Assembly (NCBI RefSeq): GCF_014197615.1
Contig: NZ_JACIFY010000008.1
Location: forward strand, 124,001 to 188,000
From: Rhizobium esperanzae
Lineage (GTDB): Bacteria; Pseudomonadota; Alphaproteobacteria; Rhizobiales; Rhizobiaceae
Reading direction: 5' to 3'
Length of the DNA stretch: 64,000 bases
Made by a program: the position numbers and the translations under genes. Positions 26,217-34,574 of the stretch are shown piece by piece; position 1 is the first letter of the stretch; each line of letters opens with the position of its first letter. Under the pieces are notes generated by a model. It did no database searches, was not told where the DNA came from, and saw only the letters and a program-made list of their open reading frames with translations.

Positions 26217-27119
26217 TTATACCTTCTCGACTTCCGGCCGCCCGAGAATACCCGTCGGCTTGAAGATCAGCACGAAAGCGAGGATGGCGAAGGTCGCGAC
26301 ATCCTTGTACGCGATGGTGAAATAGGCCGACCACAACGATTCGATCAGGCCGATCATCAGCCCGCCGAGGACGGCGCCCGGCAGCGAGCCGATGCCGCCG
26401 AGAACGGCTGCGGTAAATGCCTTCACACCCGGCGTGAAACCATCGGCGAACGAAGCGACGCCATAATACATCAGATACATCGTCCCGGCGACGGCAGCGA
26501 GTGCCGCACCCATGACGAAGGTGATGGAGATCGTCTGGTCGACATTGACGCCGAGCAACGCCGCCATCTTGCGGTCCTGCTCCGTGGCGCGCTGGGCGCG
26601 GCCGAGCGCGGTGTGGTTGACGATGTACCAGAAGATCGTCAGCAGCACCGCCGTGATGACGATGATGATGATCTGCTTCAGCGACACCGAGATGTTGCCG
26701 AACTGGTAGACCGTGCTCACCATCGGCGGGATCGGCTTGTTGCGCGGACCCTGCGTCACCTGGATGAAGTTGGACAGTACGATCGACATGCCGATCGCAG
26801 TGATCAGCGGCGCCAAGCGGAAGGAACCGCGCAGCGGACGGTAGGCGACGCGCTCGATCGTCCAATTCCACAAACTCGTCATCAGCATCGCAACGACAAG
26901 CATCGCCAGCAGCAGAATTGCCACCGGGAGACCTGCGAAGATGGACGTGAGAACGAGGAAGACGATGAGAGCGGCGAAACCACCGAGCATGAAAATGTCG
27001 CCATGGGCGAAGTTGATCATGCCGATAATGCCGTAAACCATCGTATAGCCAATAGCCACAAGGCCATAGATGGATCCGAGAGTCAGCCCATTGAAGAGCT
27101 GCTGGACGAAATACTCCAT
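26217..27119 (-). CDS. livH: Branched-chain amino-acid ABC transporter permease LivH
   Basis: A 300-residue permease and first gene of the liv operon. The start is ATG 27119 (MEYFVQQLFNGLTLGSIYGL), the family's standard N-terminus; an ATG 39 bp upstream adds a basic, non-conserved leader. Core motifs are YTMVYGIIGMINFAHGDIFMLGG and RACEQDRKMAALLGVN-like RATEQDRKMAALLGV. The promoter must lie in the 540-bp region up to pssB. Confidence 0.95.
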   Translation of the reverse strand: MEYFVQQLFNGLTLGSIYGLVAIGYTMVYGIIGMINFAHGDIFMLGGFAALIVFLVLTSIFAGLPVAILLLAMLVVAMLMTSLWNWTIERVAYRPLRGSFRLAPLITAIGMSIVLSNFIQVTQGPRNKPIPPMVSTVYQFGNISVSLKQIIIIVITAVLLTIFWYIVNHTALGRAQRATEQDRKMAALLGVNVDQTISITFVMGAALAAVAGTMYLMYYGVASFADGFTPGVKAFTAAVLGGIGSLPGAVLGGLMIGLIESLWSAYFTIAYKDVATFAILAFVLIFKPTGILGRPEVEKV

Positions 27120-27658
27120 ATGTCGTTTTCCCCTGGATGCGAGCCGAAGATGCTGCATCTCTTTTTGGTTCTTCAGTCCCCCGTTTCAGGGAACCTCATA
27201 AGCCGAATGCATAGCGGTTTCGTTGGAAATGTGAAGACAAAAAGGATTTACTCCGGCAGATTCTTGCCGAAATAGGCCTAAATGGTTCGTTTTGAACCAA
27301 AATCCACAGAAAATCGGCACCGAAAGGCGGATTTTTAGCCAGAAAACGCGGCCGGGTTAAACATTCGGCAATGTTGTCGGCGATTTCCTGCACCGTCTGC
27401 CGCGTAAGCTATTCCACAGAATTGGAAGATGGCGCAAATTCAGACCTGAAGCCGGCCGCTTTTACGAATACCATTTCATTAGCAGATACCCATCTTCGTC
27501 TGACAAGGCTGAAGGCTTATGGTAGCATCGTGATGCTGCGTTATCGGGGATGCGGAGCGCAACGGGAAACACCATATCAAATGTGTATGGTGACAGGGAT
27601 GGTTTGCGGATGAGCGACAGTGGGGCGCTCGCCCGCGCGGCGAAACGGCAAAAGGACA
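27120..27658. promoter_or_regulatory. 539-bp divergent regulatory region between livH and pssB
   Basis: No gene was found here. It should hold the liv promoter (minus strand) and the pssB promoter (plus strand). One clear element is an inverted repeat CACCATA (27570-27576) and TATGGTG (27586-27592) with a 9-bp spacer, about 70 bp before the pssB start, which could bind a dimeric regulator. No CtrA, sigma-54 or Pho motif was convincing. Confidence 0.6.
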
Positions 27659-28492
27659 ATGCTGAGGACATTTGAAAGAGCGGCACTCGAAGCCGGCAGG
27701 GCCATTATCACGGTTTTGCGCGAAGGCTTCCCGGTCGCCATGAAAGCCGATGCAAGCCCGGTCACCGTCGCCGACGAGGAGGCCGAACGCATCATCCTCG
27801 CTCATCTCGCCAGGGATTATCCCGAAATACCGGTCGTGGCGGAGGAATCCGTCGCCGCCGGAAAAGTCCCCGACATCGCCGGCCGAGGCTTCTTCCTGGT
27901 CGATCCTCTCGACGGCACGCGCGAATTCGTCGACGGGCGGCAGGAATTCACCGTCAACATCGCCTATATAGAGAACGGCGCCCCGATGGCCGGCATCGTC
28001 TACGCGCCGGCGCTCGGGCTCGCCTTCTCGGGAGAGTGCGGCCACGCCGAGAGGCTCGTCGTCACGGAGGATTTCACGGTCGGCGCGCGCAGCGCGATCA
28101 CCGTGCGCGAACAGCCGGACGACAGGCTGGCGCTCGCCAGCCTTCGCCACAACAGCCCTGAGACCGGAAGTTTCCTCGCCCACCATGCGATCTCCAAATG
28201 CACCAATATCGGCTCCTCGCTGAAATTCTGCCTGCTGGCAGAAGGCAAGGCCGACGTCTATCCGCGTTTCACCCGCACGATGGAATGGGACACGGCGGCC
28301 GGCGATGCGGTGCTGCGCGCCGCCGGCGGTTCGACTGTCACCCTCGACGGAGCACCGTTGACCTACGGCAAGACGGGAGCGGCGGCCGATTTCGACTTCG
28401 CCAACCCGAACTTCATCTCCTGGGGCGGCAAAAACACGTCCTCGAACCGGCGTAATCTTGCGCTGCAGGCGCTGACGGCACACAACGGATAA
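27659..28492 (+). CDS. pssB: PssB, inositol monophosphatase/CysQ-family phosphatase
   Basis: A 277-residue Mg-dependent phosphatase. Motifs are VAEES, the metal-binding DPLDGTREFVDG and the second-signature WDTAAGDAVLRAAGG, all intact. DGTREF and the overall sequence resemble CysQ (3'-phosphoadenosine 5'-phosphate phosphatase) as well as inositol monophosphatase. In R. leguminosarum bv. trifolii, pssB is the gene described upstream of pssA with effects on exopolysaccharide production, and the same order is seen here. The start is ATG 27659 (MLRTFERAALEAG) behind AAAGGA; a GTG 39 bp upstream is rejected. Confidence 0.88.
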   Translation: MLRTFERAALEAGRAIITVLREGFPVAMKADASPVTVADEEAERIILAHLARDYPEIPVVAEESVAAGKVPDIAGRGFFLVDPLDGTREFVDGRQEFTVNIAYIENGAPMAGIVYAPALGLAFSGECGHAERLVVTEDFTVGARSAITVREQPDDRLALASLRHNSPETGSFLAHHAISKCTNIGSSLKFCLLAEGKADVYPRFTRTMEWDTAAGDAVLRAAGGSTVTLDGAPLTYGKTGAAADFDFANPNFISWGGKNTSSNRRNLALQALTAHNG

Positions 28493-29075
28493 AGCCCTCG
28501 CGCCGAGCGATGCTTCGTGCCGCGTCGCGGCCGGTCTCACATGGCTCCGTCCTCTCCTTAAGGCCGCTGTCTGCACCGTTGGGAACGCGGACAGCTAAAG
28601 AGTGTGATTTGCAACGCCAGGATGGACAAGCGATTCCGGGCGCGAATCCGATTCGCCGAATCTTCCGGACCGAATGCTGCCGATCCGCCTTGATTTTGTC
28701 ATATTGTGACACAGTTTGGAGGCAGCCGGGCATCCTCGCCCCAAAAATTTCGCTTAGGATCCGGTTAAAAATATCGGTTAACGAGTATCGGTCGCGTGCC
28801 GAAACCGCACGTCGGACCACCCCTGGAAGGTCTCGCCAAAGGCCTAGAAACCTTGACGAAATTCCAATTATTAACGGAATATCATGAGGTTGCCTCAACT
28901 TAACGCAAATGCGAAAGATTTGTTGCGATGCGATATTTCTCTGGACACCATTACACAATTGTCGCATTTTTCCGTTTTAGTAGGGTTACCAACACCTGAG
29001 TGCAGCCCTGGTGACAGGGTTAACCATTGATCGCCTATTGCCGCCGCGCCCCTCGAAGACAACAGAGTACGATCC
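28493..29075 (+). promoter_or_regulatory. 583-bp regulatory region upstream of pssA
   Basis: No gene was found. The second half is AT-rich. Visible is a TGTCA-TATTG-TGACA inverted repeat at 28697-28711. The region between pssB and pssA in R. leguminosarum is known to be long and multiply regulated (RosR, phosphate); which elements here are functional cannot be decided from this sequence alone. Confidence 0.6.
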
Positions 29076-29801
29076 TTGAGCATCACGGAACTAAACAACA
29101 GCATTTCGACTGACTCCTTCCGGCCGAGCCGCCGCCAGCAGCCGACCCTGAAGGTTCAGACTCCTGTGATCCATAGCGATGCGCCGCAGGCGCCGCTGAT
29201 GGACATTGCCCTGAAGCGGGCGTTCGACATCGTTTCGTCGTTGAGCGCCCTCCTCGTCCTTGCCCCCTTCCTTCTTTTGGTCGCGCTGCTGATCAAGCTC
29301 GACAGCCCGGGACCGGTGCTCTTCAAGCAGACCCGCTGGGGCAAGAACTGCAAGGCCATCAAGGTCTACAAGTTCCGCTCCATGCGCACCGATCTCTGCG
29401 ATGTCTCGGGTATTGCCCAGACGGTAAAGAACGACCCGCGCATCACCCGTATCGGCGCCATTCTTCGCCGTACGAACGTCGATGAGCTTCCGCAGCTGCT
29501 GAACGTGCTGATGGGCGACATGTCCGTCGTCGGTCCGCGCTGCCATGCGATCGGTATGCGTGCCGGCGGCATGCTCTACGAAGAGCTCGTGCCGGAATAT
29601 CATCAGCGCCACTCCATGCGCCCGGGCATGACCGGTCTTGCCCAGATGCGCGGCCTGCGCGGTCCGACCGATCGTCCGGCCAAGGCGCGCGCCCGCATCG
29701 CCAGCGATCTCTATTACGTCGGCAATTTTTCGATCGTGATGGATATCCGCATCATTTTCGGCACCGTCGTGTCGGAACTGACCCGCGGAAAAGGCTTCTA
29801 A
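29076..29801 (+). CDS. pssA: PssA, undecaprenyl-phosphate glucose-1-phosphate transferase
   Basis: Initiating enzyme of exopolysaccharide synthesis: transfers glucose-1-phosphate to undecaprenyl phosphate at the inner membrane. It belongs to the bacterial sugar transferase family (ExoY-like). The hydrophobic re-entrant helix [21 protein letters not shown] is followed by [23 protein letters not shown], the catalytic [20 protein letters not shown] and [11 protein letters not shown]. The frame opens at TTG 29076 (241 residues); ATG 29199 ([12 protein letters not shown]) would give 200 residues, close to the size reported for PssA. Neither start has a strong ribosome binding site, so the start is open. 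Confidence 0.9.
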   Translation: MSITELNNSISTDSFRPSRRQQPTLKVQTPVIHSDAPQAPLMDIALKRAFDIVSSLSALLVLAPFLLLVALLIKLDSPGPVLFKQTRWGKNCKAIKVYKFRSMRTDLCDVSGIAQTVKNDPRITRIGAILRRTNVDELPQLLNVLMGDMSVVGPRCHAIGMRAGGMLYEELVPEYHQRHSMRPGMTGLAQMRGLRGPTDRPAKARARIASDLYYVGNFSIVMDIRIIFGTVVSELTRGKGF

Positions 29802-29827
29802 GCCTTCCGAGAAGACCAACTGCCTTT

Positions 29828-29872
29828 ACGCATGTAGGCCAAAACTGTGCATCAGTTTTGGCCTACATGCGT
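29828..29872 (+). terminator. Long perfect hairpin after pssA
   Basis: Perfect 20-bp arms 29828-29847 and 29853-29872 (core GTAGGCCAAAACTG / CAGTTTTGGCCTAC) with a 5-nt loop, 26 bp after the pssA stop. No T-run follows. It may act as a terminator or RNA stabiliser, or be a palindromic repeat unit. Confidence 0.75.
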
Positions 29873-30997
29873 TCAAGCTGAAGCTGAAGCGCGCAGTGAC
29901 GCGCTTGAATGCACGCCCGGAAGTGTCCAGCGGTTTCGGAAAAGCGACAGGCACGAAGACAAAGAGCCAAAGCAGCCGTACCGGAATGCCCTGGCGGCCG
30001 CCTGCGACGGCTGACCGAATCACGCTTACGAAGCCCGCGCTTCAGATAGCGCCGCCCCCAAACGTGGCAAAAATCGAGAACGATCGCGATTACGTCGCTG
30101 CTCTGCCGACCATCGCAAGCATTCGATTTCGCGGTGGCTCAGCTCTCCAACACCCCTCTTCAGGGCCGGCGTTGCGCCAGACATCGCCTGGAAGCTTTCT
30201 ACAGCCGCAAAGCACATCACTTCCTGCTATTGCACGGTAAAATTGTCAAAAAGACGAAAATGTATTGTTTCAGGTCAGAGTCGTGCAACGGCATTCTTCA
30301 GCCCGTGCCTCCGAAAAGCGTCTTCAAGTGACGGCTTTGCCGATTGGCGGCGACGCCTGCAATTGACCGCTCGTCACCGAAGATCGGCACGATCCTCTAC
30401 TTCATCGCATTATCAGCTTGCCGCAACAGAAGAGATCGGCGGCGGCGTACTCAACGAGACCCCGCGGACAGTTGTCGATCAACGCGACACGTTAAGAGCC
30501 GTGCGGTCGCGCTCCGCGGGAAAGCCGTGAGCAGATAGATATCGAAGCCAGCACGCATCGCCATCTCGCCGAGCCGCTCCTTAGCGTCGTTGATCGAAAT
30601 CCGAAACCTTCGGTCTGCGAAGGCAAAAATGCAGCATTCTCAGCGCCATCATCGACCGACCGCTCACGTTTTTATCTTCGCAGCCTCATATTCTCGGGTC
30701 GGCCTGCCCGCTGCCGTCGACGAGAGACTCGCGCCGAAGCATGCGGAAAAACGGCTACCCTATCCCACCGACACGAAGCACCAGGGCACGAACTGGATTG
30801 AAACGGCGGGAGAACAGGGACGAAGTTTGCGCTCGCTCTTAATAATGGAGCGCTTGGAAAATATCCCCGCAAAACGGGTATTATTGACCCCGCATCGCTC
30901 CACTGCAGCCGCTGCAGATGCACGTGGCGGCAACCGACTACCCCAGATCCCGGGCCGAAAGGGCGGCTAAATTTGTTATCAAAGTCTTACGATGGGT
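29873..30997. other. 1.1-kb region without a convincing gene
   Basis: Several short frames exist on both strands but none has a recognisable family, a good ribosome binding site or consistent codon use. On the minus strand around 30450-30600 one frame reads plausible protein (INDAKERLGEMAMRAGFDIYLL) before stops, which may be a gene remnant. Next to the pssA hairpin a second imperfect inverted repeat (GCGTTCAAGC at 29870-29879, GCTTGAATGC near 29904) is visible. Confidence 0.5.
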
Positions 30998-31012
30998 TTA
31001 GGCAAATTTTAA
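30998..31012 (+). promoter_or_regulatory. Candidate CtrA binding site upstream of sciP
   Basis: TTAG-N7-TTAA, one mismatch from the CtrA full site TTAA-N7-TTAA, 52-66 bp upstream of the sciP start. In Caulobacter sciP is activated by CtrA, so the site is in a functionally sensible place. Confidence 0.6.
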
Positions 31013-31063
31013 ATGTGGCAGGCTAGAGTGACGTCCGTGGTCTTGCGTTGTGTAGAGAGTCCA

Positions 31064-31339
31064 ATGACCGAAATGATACGTCCCCGAGTGAAATATGTCA
31101 TCGGCCCCGATGGCAGCCCCCTGACGATCGCGGACCTTCCGCCGCCCAATACGCGGCGCTGGGTGATTCGCCGGAAGGCAGAGGTTGTCGCGGCGGTTCG
31201 CGGTGGCCTGTTGAGCTTGGAAGAGGCCTGCGAGCGTTACACGCTCACGGTCGAAGAATTCCTCTCCTGGCAGTCGTCAATCAACAGCCATGGGCTTGCC
31301 GGCCTGCGCACCACGCGCATCCAGCAATATCGCCACTGA
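31064..31339 (+). CDS. sciP: SciP, CtrA-inhibitory protein (DUF1153)
   Basis: A 91-residue DUF1153 protein whose Caulobacter homologue SciP binds CtrA and blocks its activation of target promoters. The start is ATG 31064 (MTEMIRPRVKYVIGPDG), the conserved N-terminus; the upstream frame extension of 17 residues is not conserved. The conserved helix-turn-helix-like core is LPPPNTRRWVIRRKAEVVAAVRGGLLS and EACERYTLTVEEFLSWQ. It lies 1.8 kb from ctrA and has a candidate CtrA site in its promoter. Confidence 0.93.
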   Translation: MTEMIRPRVKYVIGPDGSPLTIADLPPPNTRRWVIRRKAEVVAAVRGGLLSLEEACERYTLTVEEFLSWQSSINSHGLAGLRTTRIQQYRH

Positions 31340-31361
31340 TCGCACCCAGCATCGATGCAAT

Positions 31362-31829
31362 TTATTTCGGGCCGGACGCATCTCCCATCAGGGAGTGCAG
31401 AAGGCCCGAAATTATTGACGAGGCCGCGTAGCACCAGAGGCCGGGCTGCGTGAAGGCATTCGCCAGCCCTGTCGTCTTTGCCGCCGCAATGACGATCGCG
31501 ACCAGCAGCACGTCCATCATTGACCACTTGGACAGATGCGGCACGACGCGACGATAAAACAGGCTGCCGGCACCGCCGCCGGCAGCCGTCGCTTCTGCGG
31601 CAATCCCGATCATCTTCAGAAACGGCAGCACGATCGAGACCAGCGCGACGATCGCCGCCAGCAGTCCATCGCCGCCCTTCCAGAGGGAGGCGACAATTTC
31701 GATGAGCGACGGGGTCTGATCGAAAAAATACAGCGTCTCGAAACGGACCAGCGGCAAGATGAGGCCGAGCGCCAGGAGGAAGGGCGCTGCCACGAGAAGA
31801 GCGGGGCGGATGATCGAAAACGCGCTCAT
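31362..31829 (-). CDS. Paraquat-inducible protein A (PqiA)-like membrane protein
   Basis: A 155-residue protein with four hydrophobic segments (PALLVAAPFLLALGLILPLV, GLLAAIVALVSIVLPFLKMIG, VVPHLSKWSMMDVLLVAIVIAAA, and a C-terminal helix). The SKWSMMDVLLVA block and the LILPLVRFETLYFF block are PqiA-domain features. It is a single-domain short form and lacks the zinc-finger cysteines of enterobacterial PqiA. The start is ATG 31829. PqiA proteins work with MCE-type lipid transport; no MCE gene is adjacent. It is convergent with sciP. Confidence 0.8.
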   Translation of the reverse strand: MSAFSIIRPALLVAAPFLLALGLILPLVRFETLYFFDQTPSLIEIVASLWKGGDGLLAAIVALVSIVLPFLKMIGIAAEATAAGGGAGSLFYRRVVPHLSKWSMMDVLLVAIVIAAAKTTGLANAFTQPGLWCYAASSIISGLLHSLMGDASGPK

Positions 31830-31964
31830 TGCTGCGAACCTCGCGCCGATCCGGCATTTTTCATGAACACTGCGTCTCCCCCGGGAATTGTTCCATCGGC
31901 TTGGCACGACGCCGCCGACATGTCACCGTCGGCTGTGATAAATATCTGTGCACTGGGAAAAACA

Positions 31965-32243
31965 ATGGACATTCGAAATGAGGAAGGCGCCTCCGGCGGC
32001 CGTTATGCCGCAGAAGTCGAGGGGCACGAGGCGGAGATGACCTATTCGCGCACCTCGCCGAAGCTCGTCATCATCGATCATACGGCGGTTCCCGATGCCC
32101 TGCGCGGCAAGGGCGTCGGCCAGGCATTGGCGCTTCACGCTGTGGAATCGGCCCGCGCAGGCGGTTGGAAGATCATTCCGCTCTGCCCGTTCTTCAAAGC
32201 GCAGGCGCAGCGCCATCCGGAATGGCACGATGTCGTGAACTGA
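31965..32243 (+). CDS. Small GNAT-type (YidJ/DUF-like) N-acetyltransferase
   Basis: A 92-residue protein of the short GNAT family. The acetyl-CoA loop is VPDALRGKGVGQALALHAVESARAGG and the C-terminal IIPLCPFFKAQAQRHPEW is the family signature. The start ATG 31965 (MDIRNEEGASG) has GGGAAA upstream; an in-frame ATG about 100 bp upstream is possible but adds unconserved sequence. Substrate unknown. Confidence 0.85.
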   Translation: MDIRNEEGASGGRYAAEVEGHEAEMTYSRTSPKLVIIDHTAVPDALRGKGVGQALALHAVESARAGGWKIIPLCPFFKAQAQRHPEWHDVVN

Positions 32244-32395
32244 TCCGCCTCGCTGAAGCGTCGCGGCTTCGGGATGGTGACATCCAAACGCAAAAATTAA
32301 ACACCAAAAGCCATGTATGAAGGACAGCACGCCCGTCATACATGGCTTCTCTGAGGCGATCCCCGCGGCGCCGAAGCCGGCGCCCGGCGTTTTTC

Positions 32396-32746
32396 TTATG
32401 CCCGTGCGCGGGCGCTGGTATCACGCTCTTCCAGCGCCGTTGCCCTTGCATATTCCGCCTGCATTTCTTCGAGCGCCATTTCCAGCGTCTCTTCCTGCAT
32501 CTTCAGTTCCTTGATCGAAACCTGCAGGTTGTCGGCCCGCTGACGCGCAGCCTTGGCGAAGGTCGGATAAGCAAAGTGATTCGGGTCTGATATTCCGGAC
32601 TTCTTTTCCTCGACGACGATCTGGCTCTCCAGATCCTTCGTCATCCGTTCAAACTCGGACATCATCATCTGCAACTGCTGCAATTGACGTCGTTTTTCGT
32701 TCACCTGAAATTCCTTCAGGCGAACGAGACTCTCTCGCGACTTCAT
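32396..32746 (-). CDS. fliJ: FliJ-like flagellar export chaperone
   Basis: A 116-residue, highly charged coiled-coil protein. The N-terminal MKSRESLVRLKEFQVNEKRRQLQQLQMMMSEFERM heptads and length fit FliJ of the flagellar type III export apparatus in alphaproteobacteria, where it acts with the ATPase FliI. The start is ATG 32746 with GGAG 8 nt upstream; an ATG two codons earlier lies too close to that site. It is divergent from ctrA, and FliJ genes are commonly next to ctrA in this lineage. FliI is not in the window. Confidence 0.75.
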   Translation of the reverse strand: MKSRESLVRLKEFQVNEKRRQLQQLQMMMSEFERMTKDLESQIVVEEKKSGISDPNHFAYPTFAKAARQRADNLQVSIKELKMQEETLEMALEEMQAEYARATALEERDTSARARA

Positions 32747-33182
32747 ACGCATTACTCCCGTGATGCGAGACCCCGGCTCAACTTGAAACCGCCCTGCGCG
32801 CCGCTTTGACACGGTTTGCTAAAAAATTTCCGGCGATATTAACAAATACCTACCGCTGGTAACCTTTCGTTTACGGGCATCGTTAATGATAGGCCCGATG
32901 ATTTAAGGGTCGGTAAATGCCGCGGCATGAAGTTCGAACCTTTTCATTGGCGAGTCGGATGAATCACTTAGCGCCTTTTCCTAATGTTAAAGTTTAGGAA
33001 AGCCTTTTTGAGATTCCTATTGGAAAACAGAGAAATGGAAAAATTATTTAATAAATTCGATACTCCTTGCCAGAGTGAATTAGAATTTGTTAACCATTTC
33101 GTGGCAGCTTCCAAATCACGTAGCGTGTTCGGTATCGTGTAGGGGGCCAGACCACCTTTCGGCGGCGGTAAAGGGGATAATT
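32747..33182 (+). promoter_or_regulatory. ctrA/fliJ divergent promoter region with three GANTC sites
   Basis: A 436-bp AT-rich region. Three CcrM methylation sites GANTC lie at 32952-32956 (GAGTC), 32961-32965 (GAATC) and 33012-33016 (GATTC), 167-231 bp upstream of the ctrA start. Short TTAA-like half sites occur (e.g. around 33088-33094) but no full TTAA-N7-TTAA was seen. In Caulobacter a GANTC in the ctrA P1 promoter couples transcription to replication. Confidence 0.7.
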
Positions 33183-33884
33183 ATGCGGGTACTTCTCATC
33201 GAGGATGATAGCGCTACGGCGCAGAGCATCGAGTTGATGCTGAAATCAGAAAGTTTTAATGTTTATACCACCGATCTCGGTGAAGAAGGCGTCGATCTGG
33301 GCAAGCTGTATGATTATGATATCATCCTTCTCGATCTGAACCTGCCCGACATGTCCGGATATGAAGTGCTTCGCACGCTCCGGCTGTCCAAGGTCAAGAC
33401 ACCGATCCTCATTCTGTCGGGCATGGCCGGCATCGAAGACAAGGTTCGCGGCCTCGGTTTCGGCGCCGACGACTACATGACCAAGCCGTTCCACAAGGAT
33501 GAGCTCGTCGCCCGTATCCACGCCATCGTCCGCCGCTCCAAGGGCCACGCCCAGTCGGTCATCATGACCGGCGAACTGATCGTCAACCTCGATGCCAAGA
33601 CCGTCGAAGTCGGCGGCCAGCGTGTCCACCTGACGGGCAAGGAATATCAGATGCTGGAGCTGCTTTCGCTCCGCAAGGGCACCACCCTCACCAAGGAAAT
33701 GTTCCTCAACCACCTTTACGGCGGCATGGACGAACCGGAACTGAAGATCATCGACGTCTTCATCTGCAAGCTGCGCAAGAAGCTCGCCAACGCCGCCGGC
33801 GGCGCCAACTACATCGAGACCGTCTGGGGCCGCGGCTATGTTCTGCGCGAGCCGGATGGCACCGAATACGCCGAAACCGCCTGA
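33183..33884 (+). CDS. ctrA: CtrA, cell-cycle master response regulator
   Basis: A 233-residue OmpR-type regulator essential in most alphaproteobacteria; it controls cell division, flagella and envelope genes. The receiver has ED pair residues 7-9, phospho-Asp51 in [15 protein letters not shown] and Lys of [24 protein letters not shown]. The winged-helix DNA-binding domain [37 protein letters not shown] matches CtrA closely. The start is ATG 33183 ([10 protein letters not shown]); the 32-codon upstream extension of the frame is promoter. It is followed by a strong intrinsic terminator. Confidence 0.98.
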   Translation: MRVLLIEDDSATAQSIELMLKSESFNVYTTDLGEEGVDLGKLYDYDIILLDLNLPDMSGYEVLRTLRLSKVKTPILILSGMAGIEDKVRGLGFGADDYMTKPFHKDELVARIHAIVRRSKGHAQSVIMTGELIVNLDAKTVEVGGQRVHLTGKEYQMLELLSLRKGTTLTKEMFLNHLYGGMDEPELKIIDVFICKLRKKLANAAGGANYIETVWGRGYVLREPDGTEYAETA

Positions 33885-33914
33885 TTTTCCGATCCCCCTT
33901 ATCGGATAACGAAG

Positions 33915-33939
33915 ATCCCGCCCTTCCGGCGGGATTTTT
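33915..33939 (+). terminator. Intrinsic terminator of ctrA
   Basis: Perfect 8-bp stem ATCCCGCC / GGCGGGAT around CTTCC, immediately followed by TTTTC, 30 bp after the ctrA stop. Confidence 0.92.
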
Positions 33940-34090
33940 CGTTGCCCGGCCATAGGTGAAGTGGCTCCGAGATGATGACATCCGGCTGGATCGGTTCAAA
34001 ATCCTCTCCATCTCGATCAAGGAAACAGAATATCGGCGGCCGAAAGCGCCTGCACTTTCGGCCTCATGCTGCGGGGGAAGAGAGCTGCCG

Positions 34091-34453
34091 TCAGGCAGCG
34101 ATCGCGCGGTTTCCGAAGACGGCGGTCAGGATCTTGCGATCGAACGGCTTCAGCAGGAAATCGGTGGCACCGGCACGCTTGCCGGCCATCAGCTTCTTCA
34201 GATCCGCCTCGACGACGCAGTAGTAGATCTTGACCTCTTTGCCGCCGTCCATGGCGCGGATGGCGGCGATCAGGTCGAGAGCGCCTTCCATACCGGAATC
34301 GACGATCAGATATTCCGGCAGCTCCGCCTGGCAGCGCTGCAGCGCCTCGCCGGCATTGGAGGCCTCGCTGACGAGAAAATCGAGTTCGGAGAGAATGCGC
34401 TTGCCGACCTTGCGGACGATATCCGAATTATCGGTGATCATGAACCTTTGCAT
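34091..34453 (-). CDS. Single-domain receiver protein next to chpT, with atypical active site
   Basis: A 120-residue stand-alone receiver domain. Phospho-Asp52 (LIVDSGMEG) and Lys102 (FLLKPFDR) are present. The usual acidic pair is Asp8-Asn9 (ITDNSD), and the conserved Thr/Ser after strand 4 is replaced in the IYYCVVEAD segment. It is therefore a weakened or specialised receiver. It lies 121 bp downstream of chpT on the same strand and converges on ctrA. It is not obviously DivK or CpdR. A role in the ChpT-CtrA phosphorelay is inferred from position only. Confidence 0.85.
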   Translation of the reverse strand: MQRFMITDNSDIVRKVGKRILSELDFLVSEASNAGEALQRCQAELPEYLIVDSGMEGALDLIAAIRAMDGGKEVKIYYCVVEADLKKLMAGKRAGATDFLLKPFDRKILTAVFGNRAIAA

Positions 34454-34574
34454 GGGCGCTCCTTTGCCCCTCGCATTCGTCGCAGCGAGAGGCCTCTTAC
34501 AACCCTGGAGGATAGGTCCATCTGGCTAAGGAATCGTTACCGTCTGGAAGCAGACGCCCGCCCGCGCTCCAAAA

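Noticed and set aside
28413..28967. 184-codon minus-strand frame between pssB and pssA
   Set aside because: Overlaps the 3' end of pssB, has no recognisable domain and lies across a known regulatory region.
33060..33100. TTAG/TTAA half sites just upstream of ctrA considered as a CtrA autoregulatory box
   Set aside because: The spacing is six rather than seven bases, and the alternative register matches only one half site.
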